Shown: piece after piece, positions 15,110 through 21,763 of the stretch | Numbering within the stretch: position 1 is the first letter of the stretch | Layout of the letters: the number at the start of each line of letters is the position of its first letter | DNA from: a virus | Length of the DNA stretch: 33,303 nt | Reading direction: 5' to 3' (one strand) | IMG/VR virus record: IMGVR_UViG_3300033148_002998 | Location: 1 to 33,303 of that record | The notes under the pieces: model-generated | The model's database searches: none | Seen by the model: the letters and a program-made list of their open reading frames with translations, nothing else | What the model was told of the DNA's origin: nothing | Position numbers and translations under genes: made by a program

Positions 15110-15239
15110 TATATCATCTTTTATCCTTAAATTTCTGTTGTGTTTATATGGTAATAACACAAAAAACGCATACAGTAAAGCGTTTGTTAGGGGTTCCTAA
15201 CATTGTTAGGCATACCTAACATTATTAGTTCGCATTTAG
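15110..15239 (-). promoter_or_regulatory. Palindrome-rich promoter region of peptidase operon
   Basis: Two perfect-ended 16-bp palindromes, GTTAGGGGTTCCTAAC (15186-15201) and GTTAGGCATACCTAAC (15205-15220), repeat with a 19-bp period, roughly two helical turns. Next toward the peptidase gene is an ACTGT-type motif read leftward at 15165-15182 (CGCTTTACTGTATGCGTT), then CATATAAAC as a possible TATA box. The same ATACCTAA palindrome half appears in elements at 8887 and 18788. This looks like an operator set; the AbrB-like or ribbon-helix-helix proteins nearby are candidate binders. Confidence 0.6.
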
Positions 15240-15356
15240 TTAAATCTTCAACTCATCACAATACCTCTTGAAGTCATCATTAATCTCAATTCCCTTAGTG
15301 CATTGTTTTTTGATATTATTACAGTGTTTATTAATTCTTTCTAATAGTTTGTTCAT
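15240..15356 (-). CDS. Hypothetical small protein (38 aa)
   Basis: 38 residues starting two bases after the AbrB-like stop, with GGTGAATTAAT in front. It is mainly helical and charged (MNKLLERINKHCNNIKKQC, then DDFKRYCDELKI), with three cysteines (12, 19, 33) that do not form an obvious knuckle pair. Co-transcription with the AbrB-like gene suggests a partner or modulator of it. It is unrecognised. Confidence 0.65.
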   Translation of the reverse strand: MNKLLERINKHCNNIKKQCTKGIEINDDFKRYCDELKI

Positions 15357-15357
15357 A

Positions 15358-15519
15358 TTAATTCACCTTTATAATCTTTATAATCTCAACAGGGTCACCA
15401 TCTTCAAGAGTCTTATCTTCTTTAGGTACAGTTATAACCCTCTGTCCATTGTTAAAACTTCTCACTTTTGATATAATCAATTTGTCATTCTTCTCGTTTG
15501 TCTCATTATCTTCACTCAT
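15358..15519 (-). CDS. AbrB/SpoVT-like DNA-binding protein (53 aa)
   Basis: 53 residues. After a charged N-terminal arm, KVRSFNNGQRVITVPKEDKT followed by LEDGDPVEIIKI matches the swapped-hairpin AbrB fold (x-G-Q-R-V-I-T-V-P-K-E then L-x-x-G-D-x-V-E-I). Such proteins dimerise and bind AT-rich promoter DNA; small ones are also antitoxins. No toxin gene is adjacent: the neighbour is a 38-residue helical protein. It diverges from the helicase operon at 15669, so it is well placed to regulate the shared intergenic region. Confidence 0.78.
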   Translation of the reverse strand: MSEDNETNEKNDKLIISKVRSFNNGQRVITVPKEDKTLEDGDPVEIIKIIKVN

Positions 15520-15668
15520 ATAAACCACAATTTTTTAATTTAAATTATTTATGTTATATTTATGCACACTAACCTTTAAATAGTTGCGCAAGCATACATA
15601 TATAAAGCTATGGGTGCATATAATAGTTATAAGTTTTATAAAAAATATAAACGATATGAGGTGATATT
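15520..15668. promoter_or_regulatory. Divergent promoter region
   Basis: 149 bases separate the leftward AbrB-like gene from the rightward helicase operon. For the rightward side TATATAAA at 15599-15606 is a TATA candidate, with a GAGGTGATATT ribosome site before ATG 15669. For the leftward side ATAAATA-type boxes lie near 15543-15563. Possible operators are an inverted pair TATGCAC (15561-15567) and GTGCATA (15614-15620) and the palindrome TTGCGCAA between them. Confidence 0.55.
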
Positions 15669-15791
15669 ATGAATGATATGACAACAGTAGCAATTCCAAA
15701 GGAACTATTAACCAGAATAAAGAATCATGGGAAACTTGGAAATAAATGCTGGGAAGTAATAGATAAAATGGAGAAGAATTATAAAAGGTGA
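15669..15791 (+). CDS. Ribbon-helix-helix-like miniprotein (40 aa)
   Basis: 40 residues. TTVAIPKELLTRIKNHGKLG followed by NKCWEVIDKMEKN fits a minimal ribbon-helix-helix: a beta strand (TTVAIP), helix one (KELLTRIKNHG), a turn and helix two (CWEVIDKMEKN). Members bind DNA as dimers through the strand and serve as repressors or antitoxins. It is the first gene of the rightward block and ends in GGTGA, which supplies the ribosome site of the next gene. It could repress its own promoter. Confidence 0.68.
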   Translation: MNDMTTVAIPKELLTRIKNHGKLGNKCWEVIDKMEKNYKR

Positions 15792-15796
15792 TTAGT

Positions 15797-15979
15797 ATGT
15801 ATGTAGAAGATATAAAAATGTATGAAGGAAAGAAAGTATTATTAATTCTTTCTAATAAATTTAAGTACACGACAATCTTACCAAAGATTGAAAGGAACAC
15901 GTTTACTATAAAAGATAAATATAAACACTTAGTAACGATAGACTGTGAATTAATCCATCTTATAACAGAGGTAGATTAA
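15797..15979 (+). CDS. Sm-like small protein candidate (60 aa)
   Basis: 60 residues from ATG 15797, with AGGTGATTAGT overlapping the previous stop; an in-frame GTG at 15788 is less likely. The pattern MYEGKKVLLILSNKFKYTTI, LPKIERNTFTIKDKYKHLVT, IDCELIHLITEV gives five successive strands with the Sm1-like G-x-x-V-x-L-x-L and a final I-x-x-I strand, as in Sm/Lsm or related SH3-like barrels. If correct it could bind U-rich RNA, of interest because this genome has many U-rich hairpins. The stop TAA is followed directly by the helicase ATG. Confidence 0.5.
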   Translation: MYVEDIKMYEGKKVLLILSNKFKYTTILPKIERNTFTIKDKYKHLVTIDCELIHLITEVD

Positions 15980-17857
15980 ATGATATTGTTATACACTGGT
16001 GCGCCAAGAACAGAAAAAACAAGAAGCGTGATTGCAGAAATTAATAAAAGCAAGAATAAAAAGTTTATATATGTTAGTCGTACCATTAATACTATTAATA
16101 ATGTAGAATCACAAATAAAAGACAAGAAAGTAATAAAGGTCATTCAAAAAGAAGAGATATGTGAACACTTTAGAAAATATAAAGACACTATAAATAACAA
16201 GATGAACTATGGGATTATGTCTATGATTATATGTAAAAGAATGTGTTCACATGAAGAATGTAAATATGAAGAAATGAAAAAACAAATAAAAGATGCGGAT
16301 GTAATCTTAACTACATATACATCTTTTAGAATTATAAAAGATATCAAACCAGATGTGATTATATTTGATGAAGCAAGACATATAACCTCACAGAATATAA
16401 TCAGAGAAGAACCTATGTCACGAGATTTAACCTATAAGAATCATAAACAAATACTATCTAATTATGTTAAAGAAGTCGGGAAGTTAAAAAATGATATAAA
16501 CAAAATGAGAAATATATTAAAAATACAAACAATAGAAGCATTAAATCATAGTCTGTCTATTTATATCGGTCACATCCTAACATTGACAGAACCAGAAATA
16601 GATACATGGGAATCAGAAATGTATGTTACAACAAAAATAGATGGAGGTCAAGATTATATACTCAATAGTACACATATTAAGGATATAAAACAGAACATAA
16701 TTACAGATGAAAATATTGAGATTATAAGAATACTAACATTTGCAGAGAAGATACAATATATAAAACATAATAGATTATGTGTTGATATAATAAGTAATAA
16801 TAACGGTGAAAATAATATAAATGTTATAATAGAAAATACAAATTATAGAGAAGATTATACCAATATGATAGATAATACAGATAGAGTTATATTAATAGAT
16901 TCAACACCATTTCCTAAAGGATATAGGAAGTTTTGGCTTGGAAAGAATTATAATATGAAGGAAGTAATATTTAAACCAAAATATCTATTCAATATAGTTA
17001 TAGAATGCAAAGTAAGAAGACAAAGAGATATATGGGGTGCAAAGGTAAATATAGAACGAGAAATGACAATAGAATCAAATATTATAAATAAACTAATAGA
17101 TAATAATCTTATTGGTATAAACAATAGGAAATATCATATATTTACGAGAAGTAAACACGAACAATATAATCTCAATAATGAATTAAAACATAGAATAAAG
17201 AATTATAATGAATGTGTAGAAATACATGTAGCAAGAGGAAAAGAATCAGAAGGAATACAATTATTCGGTTATGTATGTATTTGGGGACTTCCACTACAGA
17301 ATATTCATAGTGAGCGTTATAGATTTAATGAATTTAAAGAGTATTTAGGACATAAATTAACAATAGTTAAACAAAAATATCATAGTACAAAGGCATATCA
17401 AGAACTCTTACAGTGTGCATTTAGGACAGCATATTATAATGAACAGGTAGGATGTATATTAAGACACATACCATCGAATGTTTATAAAGAAATAGAGGAA
17501 AACTTTACATGGTTAAAGAGTGAGAATATAAGTATGTTGCGTCTTATAGAAGAGGGTAGTATAAAGAATCTAGATATAAAAACAAGAAGTGATTGGTTAT
17601 ATGATGGAATGACATTAGGAACAATACCCAAATATACATCAAATGAACTAAGAATAATGGAAGACATAAAACAACTTTTAGAAAAAGTTGAAAAAATAAC
17701 AAAGAGTGAATTGATAACATCATTACGAGGAAAGGTTACAACCAAAAGAAAAGTATTGAATATAATGATAAAGGAGAAAACAATAATAGAAACAAAGACT
17801 AAAATGGATATAAAACCGTACTGGAAAAAGGTATTAAAATTACCTATAAAACGGTAG
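15980..17857 (+). CDS. XPD/Rad3-like SF2 helicase with Fe-S cysteines
   Basis: 625 residues. The helicase order is clear: motif I at 7-14 (GAPRTEKT), Ia FIYVSRTINTINNVE, four cysteines at 61, 85, 89 and 94 leading into KDADVILTTYTSF, motif II VIIFDEARHI (130-133), motif III-like VILIDSTPFPKG, motif V HVARGKESEGIQLFG with WGLPLQN, and motif VI QCAFRTAYYNEQVGCIL. Cysteines between Ia and II are the XPD/DinG 4Fe-4S signature. Motif I has Glu12 where Gly is nearly invariant, one G-to-A change from GGA, and box II reads DEAR. It is presumably a 5'-3' DNA helicase for virus replication or repair, unless the Glu kills ATP binding. Confidence 0.82.
   Translation: MILLYTGAPRTEKTRSVIAEINKSKNKKFIYVSRTINTINNVESQIKDKKVIKVIQKEEICEHFRKYKDTINNKMNYGIMSMIICKRMCSHEECKYEEMKKQIKDADVILTTYTSFRIIKDIKPDVIIFDEARHITSQNIIREEPMSRDLTYKNHKQILSNYVKEVGKLKNDINKMRNILKIQTIEALNHSLSIYIGHILTLTEPEIDTWESEMYVTTKIDGGQDYILNSTHIKDIKQNIITDENIEIIRILTFAEKIQYIKHNRLCVDIISNNNGENNINVIIENTNYREDYTNMIDNTDRVILIDSTPFPKGYRKFWLGKNYNMKEVIFKPKYLFNIVIECKVRRQRDIWGAKVNIEREMTIESNIINKLIDNNLIGINNRKYHIFTRSKHEQYNLNNELKHRIKNYNECVEIHVARGKESEGIQLFGYVCIWGLPLQNIHSERYRFNEFKEYLGHKLTIVKQKYHSTKAYQELLQCAFRTAYYNEQVGCILRHIPSNVYKEIEENFTWLKSENISMLRLIEEGSIKNLDIKTRSDWLYDGMTLGTIPKYTSNELRIMEDIKQLLEKVEKITKSELITSLRGKVTTKRKVLNIMIKEKTIIETKTKMDIKPYWKKVLKLPIKR
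17672..17690. repeat. Intragenic hairpin in helicase gene
   Basis: CAACTTTTAGAAAAAGTTG is a perfect 8-bp stem with an AGA loop. It encodes Q-L-L-E-K-V-E, the same register and nearly the same codons as copies at 15001 and 18416. Confidence 0.85.
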
Positions 17858-17864
17858 CAGTAGA

Positions 17865-17990
17865 ACGAAAGTTCCCGTTTTATTACTTAAAAACCCAAAA
17901 ATCCTATTATATAGATATAAAGTAGGAACTATCGTTCGCTTGTATGTGGTTTTTCGGTTTTTGGGTTCGCTTGTATGCGTTTTTAAAAAC
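17865..17990 (+). repeat. Duplicated intergenic element L, copy 2
   Basis: It begins just past the helicase stop and aligns with 3775-3912. It keeps the inverted arms (GAACGAAAGTTCCC and GGAACTATCGTTC) around ATTATATAGATATAAAGT. Two GCTTGTATG(T/C)G motifs follow 31 bases apart (17937-17954, 17968-17984), ending in TTTTTAAAAAC. A reversed ACTGT-type motif overlaps the helicase stop at 17849-17866. It could be the promoter of the gene at 18045 or a second functional site of the kind found near terL. Confidence 0.75.
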
Positions 17991-17998
17991 AGTATCAG

Positions 17999-18017
17999 TG
18001 ACCTTTTCTAAAGGTCA
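17999..18017. repeat. Leader hairpin upstream of 18045 gene
   Basis: TGACCTTTTCTAAAGGTCA is a perfect 8-bp stem with a TCT loop on the plus strand. It lies 27 bases before the ATG at 18045, with GAGGTGTTATATAA as the ribosome site after it. The stem sequence differs from other copies but pairs perfectly. Confidence 0.8.
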
Positions 18018-18044
18018 AACAAATATAAATGAGGTGTTATATAA

Positions 18045-18266
18045 ATGACAATAAAAACAATAGTAGTAGGTACCGAAACAACTCCAGAGTGTGATTTCGA
18101 AAAAAAGTTAGAATCAATGTTTGATTGCGAAGTAGACAAATATGAAAAAGAAGGATATAATATTATACCAAATACGTTTAGGATGTCAGAGTCTTCAGTA
18201 GCATATTCAGACGATGAAGCTCATAAACTTATAACTCTTGCTATATTGATGGAGAAGGTGTTATAA
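18045..18266 (+). CDS. Hypothetical protein (73 aa)
   Basis: 73 residues after a strong GAGGTG ribosome site. A short strand (TIKTIVVGTE) is followed by an acidic helix (CDFEKKLESMFDCEVDKYEK) and a C-terminal helix (DDEAHKLITLAILMEKVL). It is acidic overall, and its two cysteines are too far apart for a knuckle. It starts a three-gene rightward group with 18267 and 18380. It is unrecognised; small acidic early proteins of viruses often inhibit host factors, but nothing shows that here. Confidence 0.65.
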   Translation: MTIKTIVVGTETTPECDFEKKLESMFDCEVDKYEKEGYNIIPNTFRMSESSVAYSDDEAHKLITLAILMEKVL

Positions 18267-18383
18267 ATGGAAGATATAAATATCAAGATATTAATGGAAC
18301 TCAAACAAATGAACAGAACATTAAATTCAATAGATAAGAGTTTTGTAAACTTTTATAAAAAGTTCGAGGTGTATGAAGAATGA
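18267..18383 (+). CDS. Helical miniprotein (38 aa)
   Basis: 38 residues directly after the previous stop (TAA then ATG). The whole length is one amphipathic helix pair (NIKILMELKQMNRTLNSIDK, then SFVNFYKKFEVYEE). It overlaps the next start as ATGA, so expression is coupled. A family hairpin lies inside at 18348-18364 and overlaps the region that encodes NFYKKF. Its function is unknown. Confidence 0.65.
   Translation: MEDINIKILMELKQMNRTLNSIDKSFVNFYKKFEVYEE
18348..18364. repeat. Intragenic hairpin in 38-aa gene
   Basis: AACTTTTATAAAAAGTT is a perfect 7-bp stem with an ATA loop, read as codons for N-F-Y-K-K-F. It lies about 16 bases before the next ATG and could affect its translation. Confidence 0.75.
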
Positions 18384-18769
18384 AGACAAAAACTATAAAA
18401 GGAAATAACATATTACAACTTTTAGGAAAAGTTGATGAAAACTATAAAGCAAAGAGAGAAGAAGACGGTTTAGATAAACTCGGTCAAAAAGAAGGGTGTT
18501 TTATATTATATGAAACGCTTAAAGTAAATGAAGATATGAGTTGGAGTGCATCGGCAGTTTGCTCAAGCTTTGAAAAAGCTTGTGAGTGGGGATTCAAAGT
18601 TCCTCCTAATGAGGTTGATTTGGATATAATCAGATTCCAACTATCTCGTTCATCAATAGAATTTGGTCGCTTTTATATAAATCACATGCGCAAGAAAGCA
18701 CCACAGACTTATGCCCTATTAGTAAAGAGATGTCCCAACGTGAAGCAATATGCGAGGGAAGGGGAATAA
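18380..18769 (+). CDS. Hypothetical protein (129 aa)
   Basis: 129 residues, last gene of the rightward block. It is a mixed alpha/beta protein with GCFILYETLKVNEDMSWSAS, SFEKACEWGFKVPPNEVDLD and a basic C-terminal half (IIRFQLSRSSIEFGRFYINH then MRKKAPQTYALLVKRCPNVK). It has no recognised motif or membrane segment. It contains two of the dispersed hairpins (18416-18434 and 18564-18582). A T-rich terminator candidate follows the stop. Confidence 0.65.
   Translation: MKTKTIKGNNILQLLGKVDENYKAKREEDGLDKLGQKEGCFILYETLKVNEDMSWSASAVCSSFEKACEWGFKVPPNEVDLDIIRFQLSRSSIEFGRFYINHMRKKAPQTYALLVKRCPNVKQYAREGE
18416..18434. repeat. Intragenic hairpin, AGG loop
   Basis: CAACTTTTAGGAAAAGTTG is a perfect 8-bp stem. 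It encodes Q-L-L-G-K-V-D and differs from the helicase copy only in the loop. Confidence 0.85.
18564..18582. repeat. Intragenic hairpin, GAA loop
   Basis: CAAGCTTTGAAAAAGCTTG is a perfect 8-bp stem with a GAA loop, encoding S-S-F-E-K-A-C. It is the second copy inside the 129-residue gene. Confidence 0.8.
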
Positions 18770-18788
18770 TCCTCCCTCCTTTTTATTG
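18757..18788 (+). terminator. Terminator candidate of rightward block
   Basis: GGGGA and TCCTC can pair across the TAA stop codon with one G-U, and CTTTTTATT follows a pyrimidine run. T-rich tracts are the usual archaeal termination signal. It sits between two convergent transcription units. Confidence 0.5.
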
Positions 18789-18908
18789 AATTAAACGGAA
18801 TATAACATAATTGCCGTTTAACTATACCTAAATGGCACACATAAATAAATAGTGGCTACTGTTAGCGTTAATTATTAACTACAATAGTGGCTACTGTTAC
18901 CGTTTTTG
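18788..18908 (+). repeat. Duplicated intergenic element E, copy 2
   Basis: This gap-free partner of 8887-9008 has the same block order and the same 35-base spacing of its two GGCTACTGT motifs (18854-18871, 18889-18906). It lies between convergent gene ends, so it cannot be a simple promoter for its flanking genes. That argues for a role as a binding platform, replication site, terminator region or antisense/small RNA source. The palindrome-like GTTTAACTATACCTAAAT is at 18816-18833. Confidence 0.8.
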
Positions 18909-18926
18909 GATTTTTTGGCATTAAAT

Positions 18927-18951
18927 GTTTAAGCTTTTTTAAAGCTTAAAC
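18927..18951. repeat. Longest stop-codon hairpin, terminator-like
   Basis: GTTTAAGCTTT and AAAGCTTAAAC form a perfect 11-bp stem with a 3-base loop. It contains the TAA stop of the collar protein gene and is the last structure of the long leftward virion operon, so it may also mark the mRNA 3' end. Confidence 0.85.
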
Positions 18952-19359
18952 TCTTACTTTTATGAAAAATACCAGTTCATAATATGGTGGCTCATTTCCA
19001 GTGTGAACATGTGCTCCATGTGTTCCTAAATTAAATGAACCTCCAGGACTCAATACATCAAATGCATCTATTCCGGCGGTTGGATTTCCAGTACTTGTAC
19101 TTCCGCCTGTTGTTCCACTTGTTTCATTGTCACTTGCTTTTATAAACTTATTCTCCAAATTAGGTGTAGTTGCCGTTATAGTTGGTTCTGTTACTCCTTG
19201 GCTGCTTGCTGTTGTTCCATCGCATATTGCCCACCCTCTTGTTTGAAGTGTTGCTTTGGTTACCGCTCCTGTTATAGTAAGAGCGAACATTCTCACTTCT
19301 CCAAGGATTCCATCTGGGGGAATCCCAAAAACCGGTCCATTACTCGTCATTTGTACCAT
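18946..19359 (-). CDS. Tail collar-domain protein (fibre tip)
   Basis: 137 residues. GEVRMFALTITGAVTKATLQ, then RGWAICDGTTASS and TPNLENKFIKAS match the phage tail-collar pattern (small turn, G-W-x-x-C-D-G, P-x-L-x-x-x-F). The ending NEPPYYELVFFIKV is the common C-terminal motif of collar fibres, and HGAHVHTG resembles the His-rich metal-binding tips of such trimers. It probably sits at the distal tail for host recognition. GGTGAATCAAT precedes ATG 19359. The stop lies in the 11-bp hairpin. Confidence 0.85.
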   Translation of the reverse strand: MVQMTSNGPVFGIPPDGILGEVRMFALTITGAVTKATLQTRGWAICDGTTASSQGVTEPTITATTPNLENKFIKASDNETSGTTGGSTSTGNPTAGIDAFDVLSPGGSFNLGTHGAHVHTGNEPPYYELVFFIKVRV

Positions 19360-19384
19360 ATTGATTCACCTTTATAATTTTAAT

Positions 19385-19403
19385 CAATCTTTTTAAAAGA
19401 TTG
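19385..19403. repeat. Stop-codon hairpin after 19393 gene
   Basis: CAATCTTTTTAAAAGATTG is a perfect 9-bp palindrome around one T. The TAA stop of the gene at 19393 lies in its centre, and the collar gene starts 26 bases further on. Confidence 0.85.
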
Positions 19404-19764
19404 TCATTGTTCCAGATATCAAGCTTCCGGTACTTGTTGCCAAACTTCCATTGGTTTGATACCAAAATACTTGTTTTATAGTACTTCCTATAGAAGCACC
19501 GCTGAATATAATTTCTATTGGATTCTCATTTATATTATAAGAACCTATTACTGTATAATGCTGAGTCGGTCCACTTATAGTAGCCGATGTCAAGTTTCCC
19601 ATACTATTAGTAGTATAAGTCATATCTTGAGCCTGTGGAAAATTAAATAATCCAAAGTTCATTCTACCAGTTATATCATTTAATCCGCTTACTCCTGTAT
19701 TAGTTCCAGTTGTTCCTGCTGTAAGCATGGCTCCACTGCCAAATTGTTCATGTAATAATCCCAT
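19393..19764 (-). CDS. Tail-tip structural protein (123 aa)
   Basis: 123 residues, rich in Gly, Thr, Ser and Asn with beta-type alternation (NPIEIIFSGASIGSTIKQVF, TGSLISGTMTIF), lacking Lys and nearly all charge. The composition is that of a fibre or tip protein. It lies between the baseplate-linked gene and the collar protein, all co-directional. The ribosome site is GGTGAGATGATATAA before ATG 19764. Specific family not recognised. Confidence 0.7.
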   Translation of the reverse strand: MGLLHEQFGSGAMLTAGTTGTNTGVSGLNDITGRMNFGLFNFPQAQDMTYTTNSMGNLTSATISGPTQHYTVIGSYNINENPIEIIFSGASIGSTIKQVFWYQTNGSLATSTGSLISGTMTIF

Positions 19765-19795
19765 TTATATCATCTCACCATTTGTTATTTTTGAT

Positions 19796-19816
19796 TAAAC
19801 TTTTTCTAAAAGTTTA
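19796..19816. repeat. Stop-codon hairpin after 19814 gene
   Basis: TAAACTTTT and AAAAGTTTA form a perfect 9-bp stem with a TCT loop. The minus-strand stem starts with the stop codon at 19814-19816. The sequence is the 303 copy with one extra base pair. Confidence 0.85.
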
Positions 19817-20188
19817 CGCTCCGCTTATTCCAAATCTTATTGTTGCTTGTATTTGTAGTTCCAAATCTCCATCAAAACATATGCTCCCTACAGTAGGCAT
19901 AGTTTCGCGCATAAAAAGACTACCCGCCGTTTCTGCATTGAGTAATCCCCATTCTGCAAATACTGTTCCACTTACTCTTGTCGAACTATAATCTGCTATG
20001 TAAGTCACATCTTTGGCTACACTCAAATCTATAGAAGTGAGAGGATTTCTAAGATTTTCTGATACCAATACAGTATTTCCTGATACTGGTGTCGTACTTC
20101 CTGCTCCTAATGCTATATAGGAAGGAATTGCACCAGAACCTCCCATTAATCCTGCTAATGATTTCAAACTATCTGTTGTTAATGTCAT
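19814..20188 (-). CDS. Tail fibre or tip-associated protein (124 aa)
   Basis: About 124 residues from ATG 20188, chosen because GGAGGATATTAAT precedes it; the upstream start at 20206 lies inside the hub gene. PSYIALGAGSTTPVSGNTVL, then VTYIADYSSTRVSGTVFAEW and WGLLNAETAGSLFMRETMP are beta-rich patterns seen in phage fibre-like small proteins (the I-A-L-G-x-G-T-T-x-x-x motif followed by E-x-G-L). A C-terminal strand is LQIQATIRFGIS. It likely attaches to the hub upstream. Confidence 0.7.
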   Translation of the reverse strand: MTLTTDSLKSLAGLMGGSGAIPSYIALGAGSTTPVSGNTVLVSENLRNPLTSIDLSVAKDVTYIADYSSTRVSGTVFAEWGLLNAETAGSLFMRETMPTVGSICFDGDLELQIQATIRFGISGA

Positions 20189-20189
20189 A

Positions 20190-21758
20190 TTAATATCCTC
20201 CTCCACTTGCTACAAATACACTTCCGAGTATTCCTTGCTCTAAGTTTCCTACACCTATCCTACTATCTTCGCTTTCTATAAGACCATGTTTAGCTGAATG
20301 AAATATAAAATTATTTCCTACGTCTGCTTTCCATACTTCCCAATGTTGGTCAACATCTACATATTTCGTTGTTGTTTTTAGTGTAGTGAAGTTTCCTTCT
20401 AATGGTCCGACTTCCACATTTCTCATCCTTAACATTTGGTCTTTTAAAGTATCTGTGAAATCGCTTATCTTTTTATTAACTTCTAATGTTAATACTTTAT
20501 TTGTCAGATTATTTGATTTATTGAATGAATATGATGCAGACAATATAGTATAGGTTTGATTATTTATACCATGCCACGGAAGGTCTACTATACAAGTATT
20601 TCCAGCATCAATATTTATAACTCCTTTTAAGTTTATACTTCCTTGTATTTTTGGGTCTTTATTATTAGCAATAAAAGTTGCTGCTCTATCATTTGCTTCA
20701 ACATAACTTTTGATATTATTATCTTTTATAATCTTTGTCTTTGGACCATAATCTGTTATACTATCTGTGTCTTGTCTAAACTTCATTATAGGAGTACTCC
20801 TTTCATAATCGATAGTTATCGGTAAAGTTCCACTTACTGGTATGTTATCTCCGGCTGCTGCTCCAGAAACGAATATTATTTCTTTTTCGTTAAAGTCTAC
20901 AACATACTTAGAGTCTTGAGTTGCGGGGTCTGTCATCCCAAAAATACCTCCAGGTTGTATAAATACATCATGAGATGTAACTCTTGTATTATGAGGTTTG
21001 TCTTCTAATGAAAACACAGAACCTGTTCCGTCAGCAGCAAAAGATTCTGTTTTACCAGTTAAAACTCTGTCGCCATAAACCCATACTTTATTAAATACTT
21101 CTTTGTCATCTTTTATAAAGTTTGCATTATAAACACTATTCTTATCGAATGTTCTATAGGATGGCACTGATTCTTTTGCTATAAAATGTACATCTTTATT
21201 CACATCGACATAAAAATAACAATCCGATAATTCAGCCAATTCTTTTAATGATTCAAATATATTCTTATGATTAAATCCTATCTTTTCGATAGTAGTTCCT
21301 GTATTAATATCTACATTATTTGTTGTTACTATGTTTTCTGCATTCGTTGCTATTATAGTTCTTGCTATCAATCCAGCATCCTTATTCTTAAAAATAATAG
21401 GTTGGACTGTCATATCTTGTAATACTGCACCGTAATCACGTCCAGTTAATACAAGTCTTTCATCTTCTGCACTACCACTAAAGTCTATCTTTTCTATTAT
21501 GCCTGTAAATATCTTAGTTGTTGGAGGATTAGTTCCTATATCTGCATAAATTATAACTTCATCATTTAAACTAAATGTGTCTTTATAACAACCTATAAAA
21601 TTATCAAATTCTATAGTGAAGTTTGAAGTTCCATTATAATCACCAATACTTTTTTCTACATTAATTTGATAGACATCTGAATATGTCGTTCCATCTATAG
21701 TAAGTTTGGTATAGGTGGTTCCTACTACAGGAATAAATTTTGGATTGAATTTCACCAT
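20190..21758 (-). CDS. Baseplate hub / late control D-like tail protein
   Basis: 522 residues. TKIFTGIIEKIDFSGSAEDE and RLVLTGRDYGAVLQDMTVQP are the hallmark F-x-G-x-I...L-x-G-x-D-Y of gp27/gpD-type hub proteins, which form the ring at the tail tip around the spike. A middle FESLKELAELSDCYFYVDVN and YTILSASYSFNKSNNLTNKV fit the second half of that fold. The C-terminal 90 residues (after DVDQHWEVWKAD) are extra and may hold a small fibre-docking domain. GGTTGATATAA overlaps the stop of the gene upstream. Confidence 0.82.
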   Translation of the reverse strand: MVKFNPKFIPVVGTTYTKLTIDGTTYSDVYQINVEKSIGDYNGTSNFTIEFDNFIGCYKDTFSLNDEVIIYADIGTNPPTTKIFTGIIEKIDFSGSAEDERLVLTGRDYGAVLQDMTVQPIIFKNKDAGLIARTIIATNAENIVTTNNVDINTGTTIEKIGFNHKNIFESLKELAELSDCYFYVDVNKDVHFIAKESVPSYRTFDKNSVYNANFIKDDKEVFNKVWVYGDRVLTGKTESFAADGTGSVFSLEDKPHNTRVTSHDVFIQPGGIFGMTDPATQDSKYVVDFNEKEIIFVSGAAAGDNIPVSGTLPITIDYERSTPIMKFRQDTDSITDYGPKTKIIKDNNIKSYVEANDRAATFIANNKDPKIQGSINLKGVINIDAGNTCIVDLPWHGINNQTYTILSASYSFNKSNNLTNKVLTLEVNKKISDFTDTLKDQMLRMRNVEVGPLEGNFTTLKTTTKYVDVDQHWEVWKADVGNNFIFHSAKHGLIESEDSRIGVGNLEQGILGSVFVASGGGY

Positions 21759-21763
21759 TTATA

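Noticed and set aside
15358-15519. AbrB-like gene as antitoxin of the 38-aa gene
   Set aside because: The 38-residue partner shows no toxin motif; a regulator role is simpler.
15669-15979. Toxin-antitoxin pair (RHH-like antitoxin plus 60-residue toxin)
   Set aside because: The second protein looks like a small beta barrel, not a RelE, PIN or MazF toxin; the pair is coupled to a helicase.
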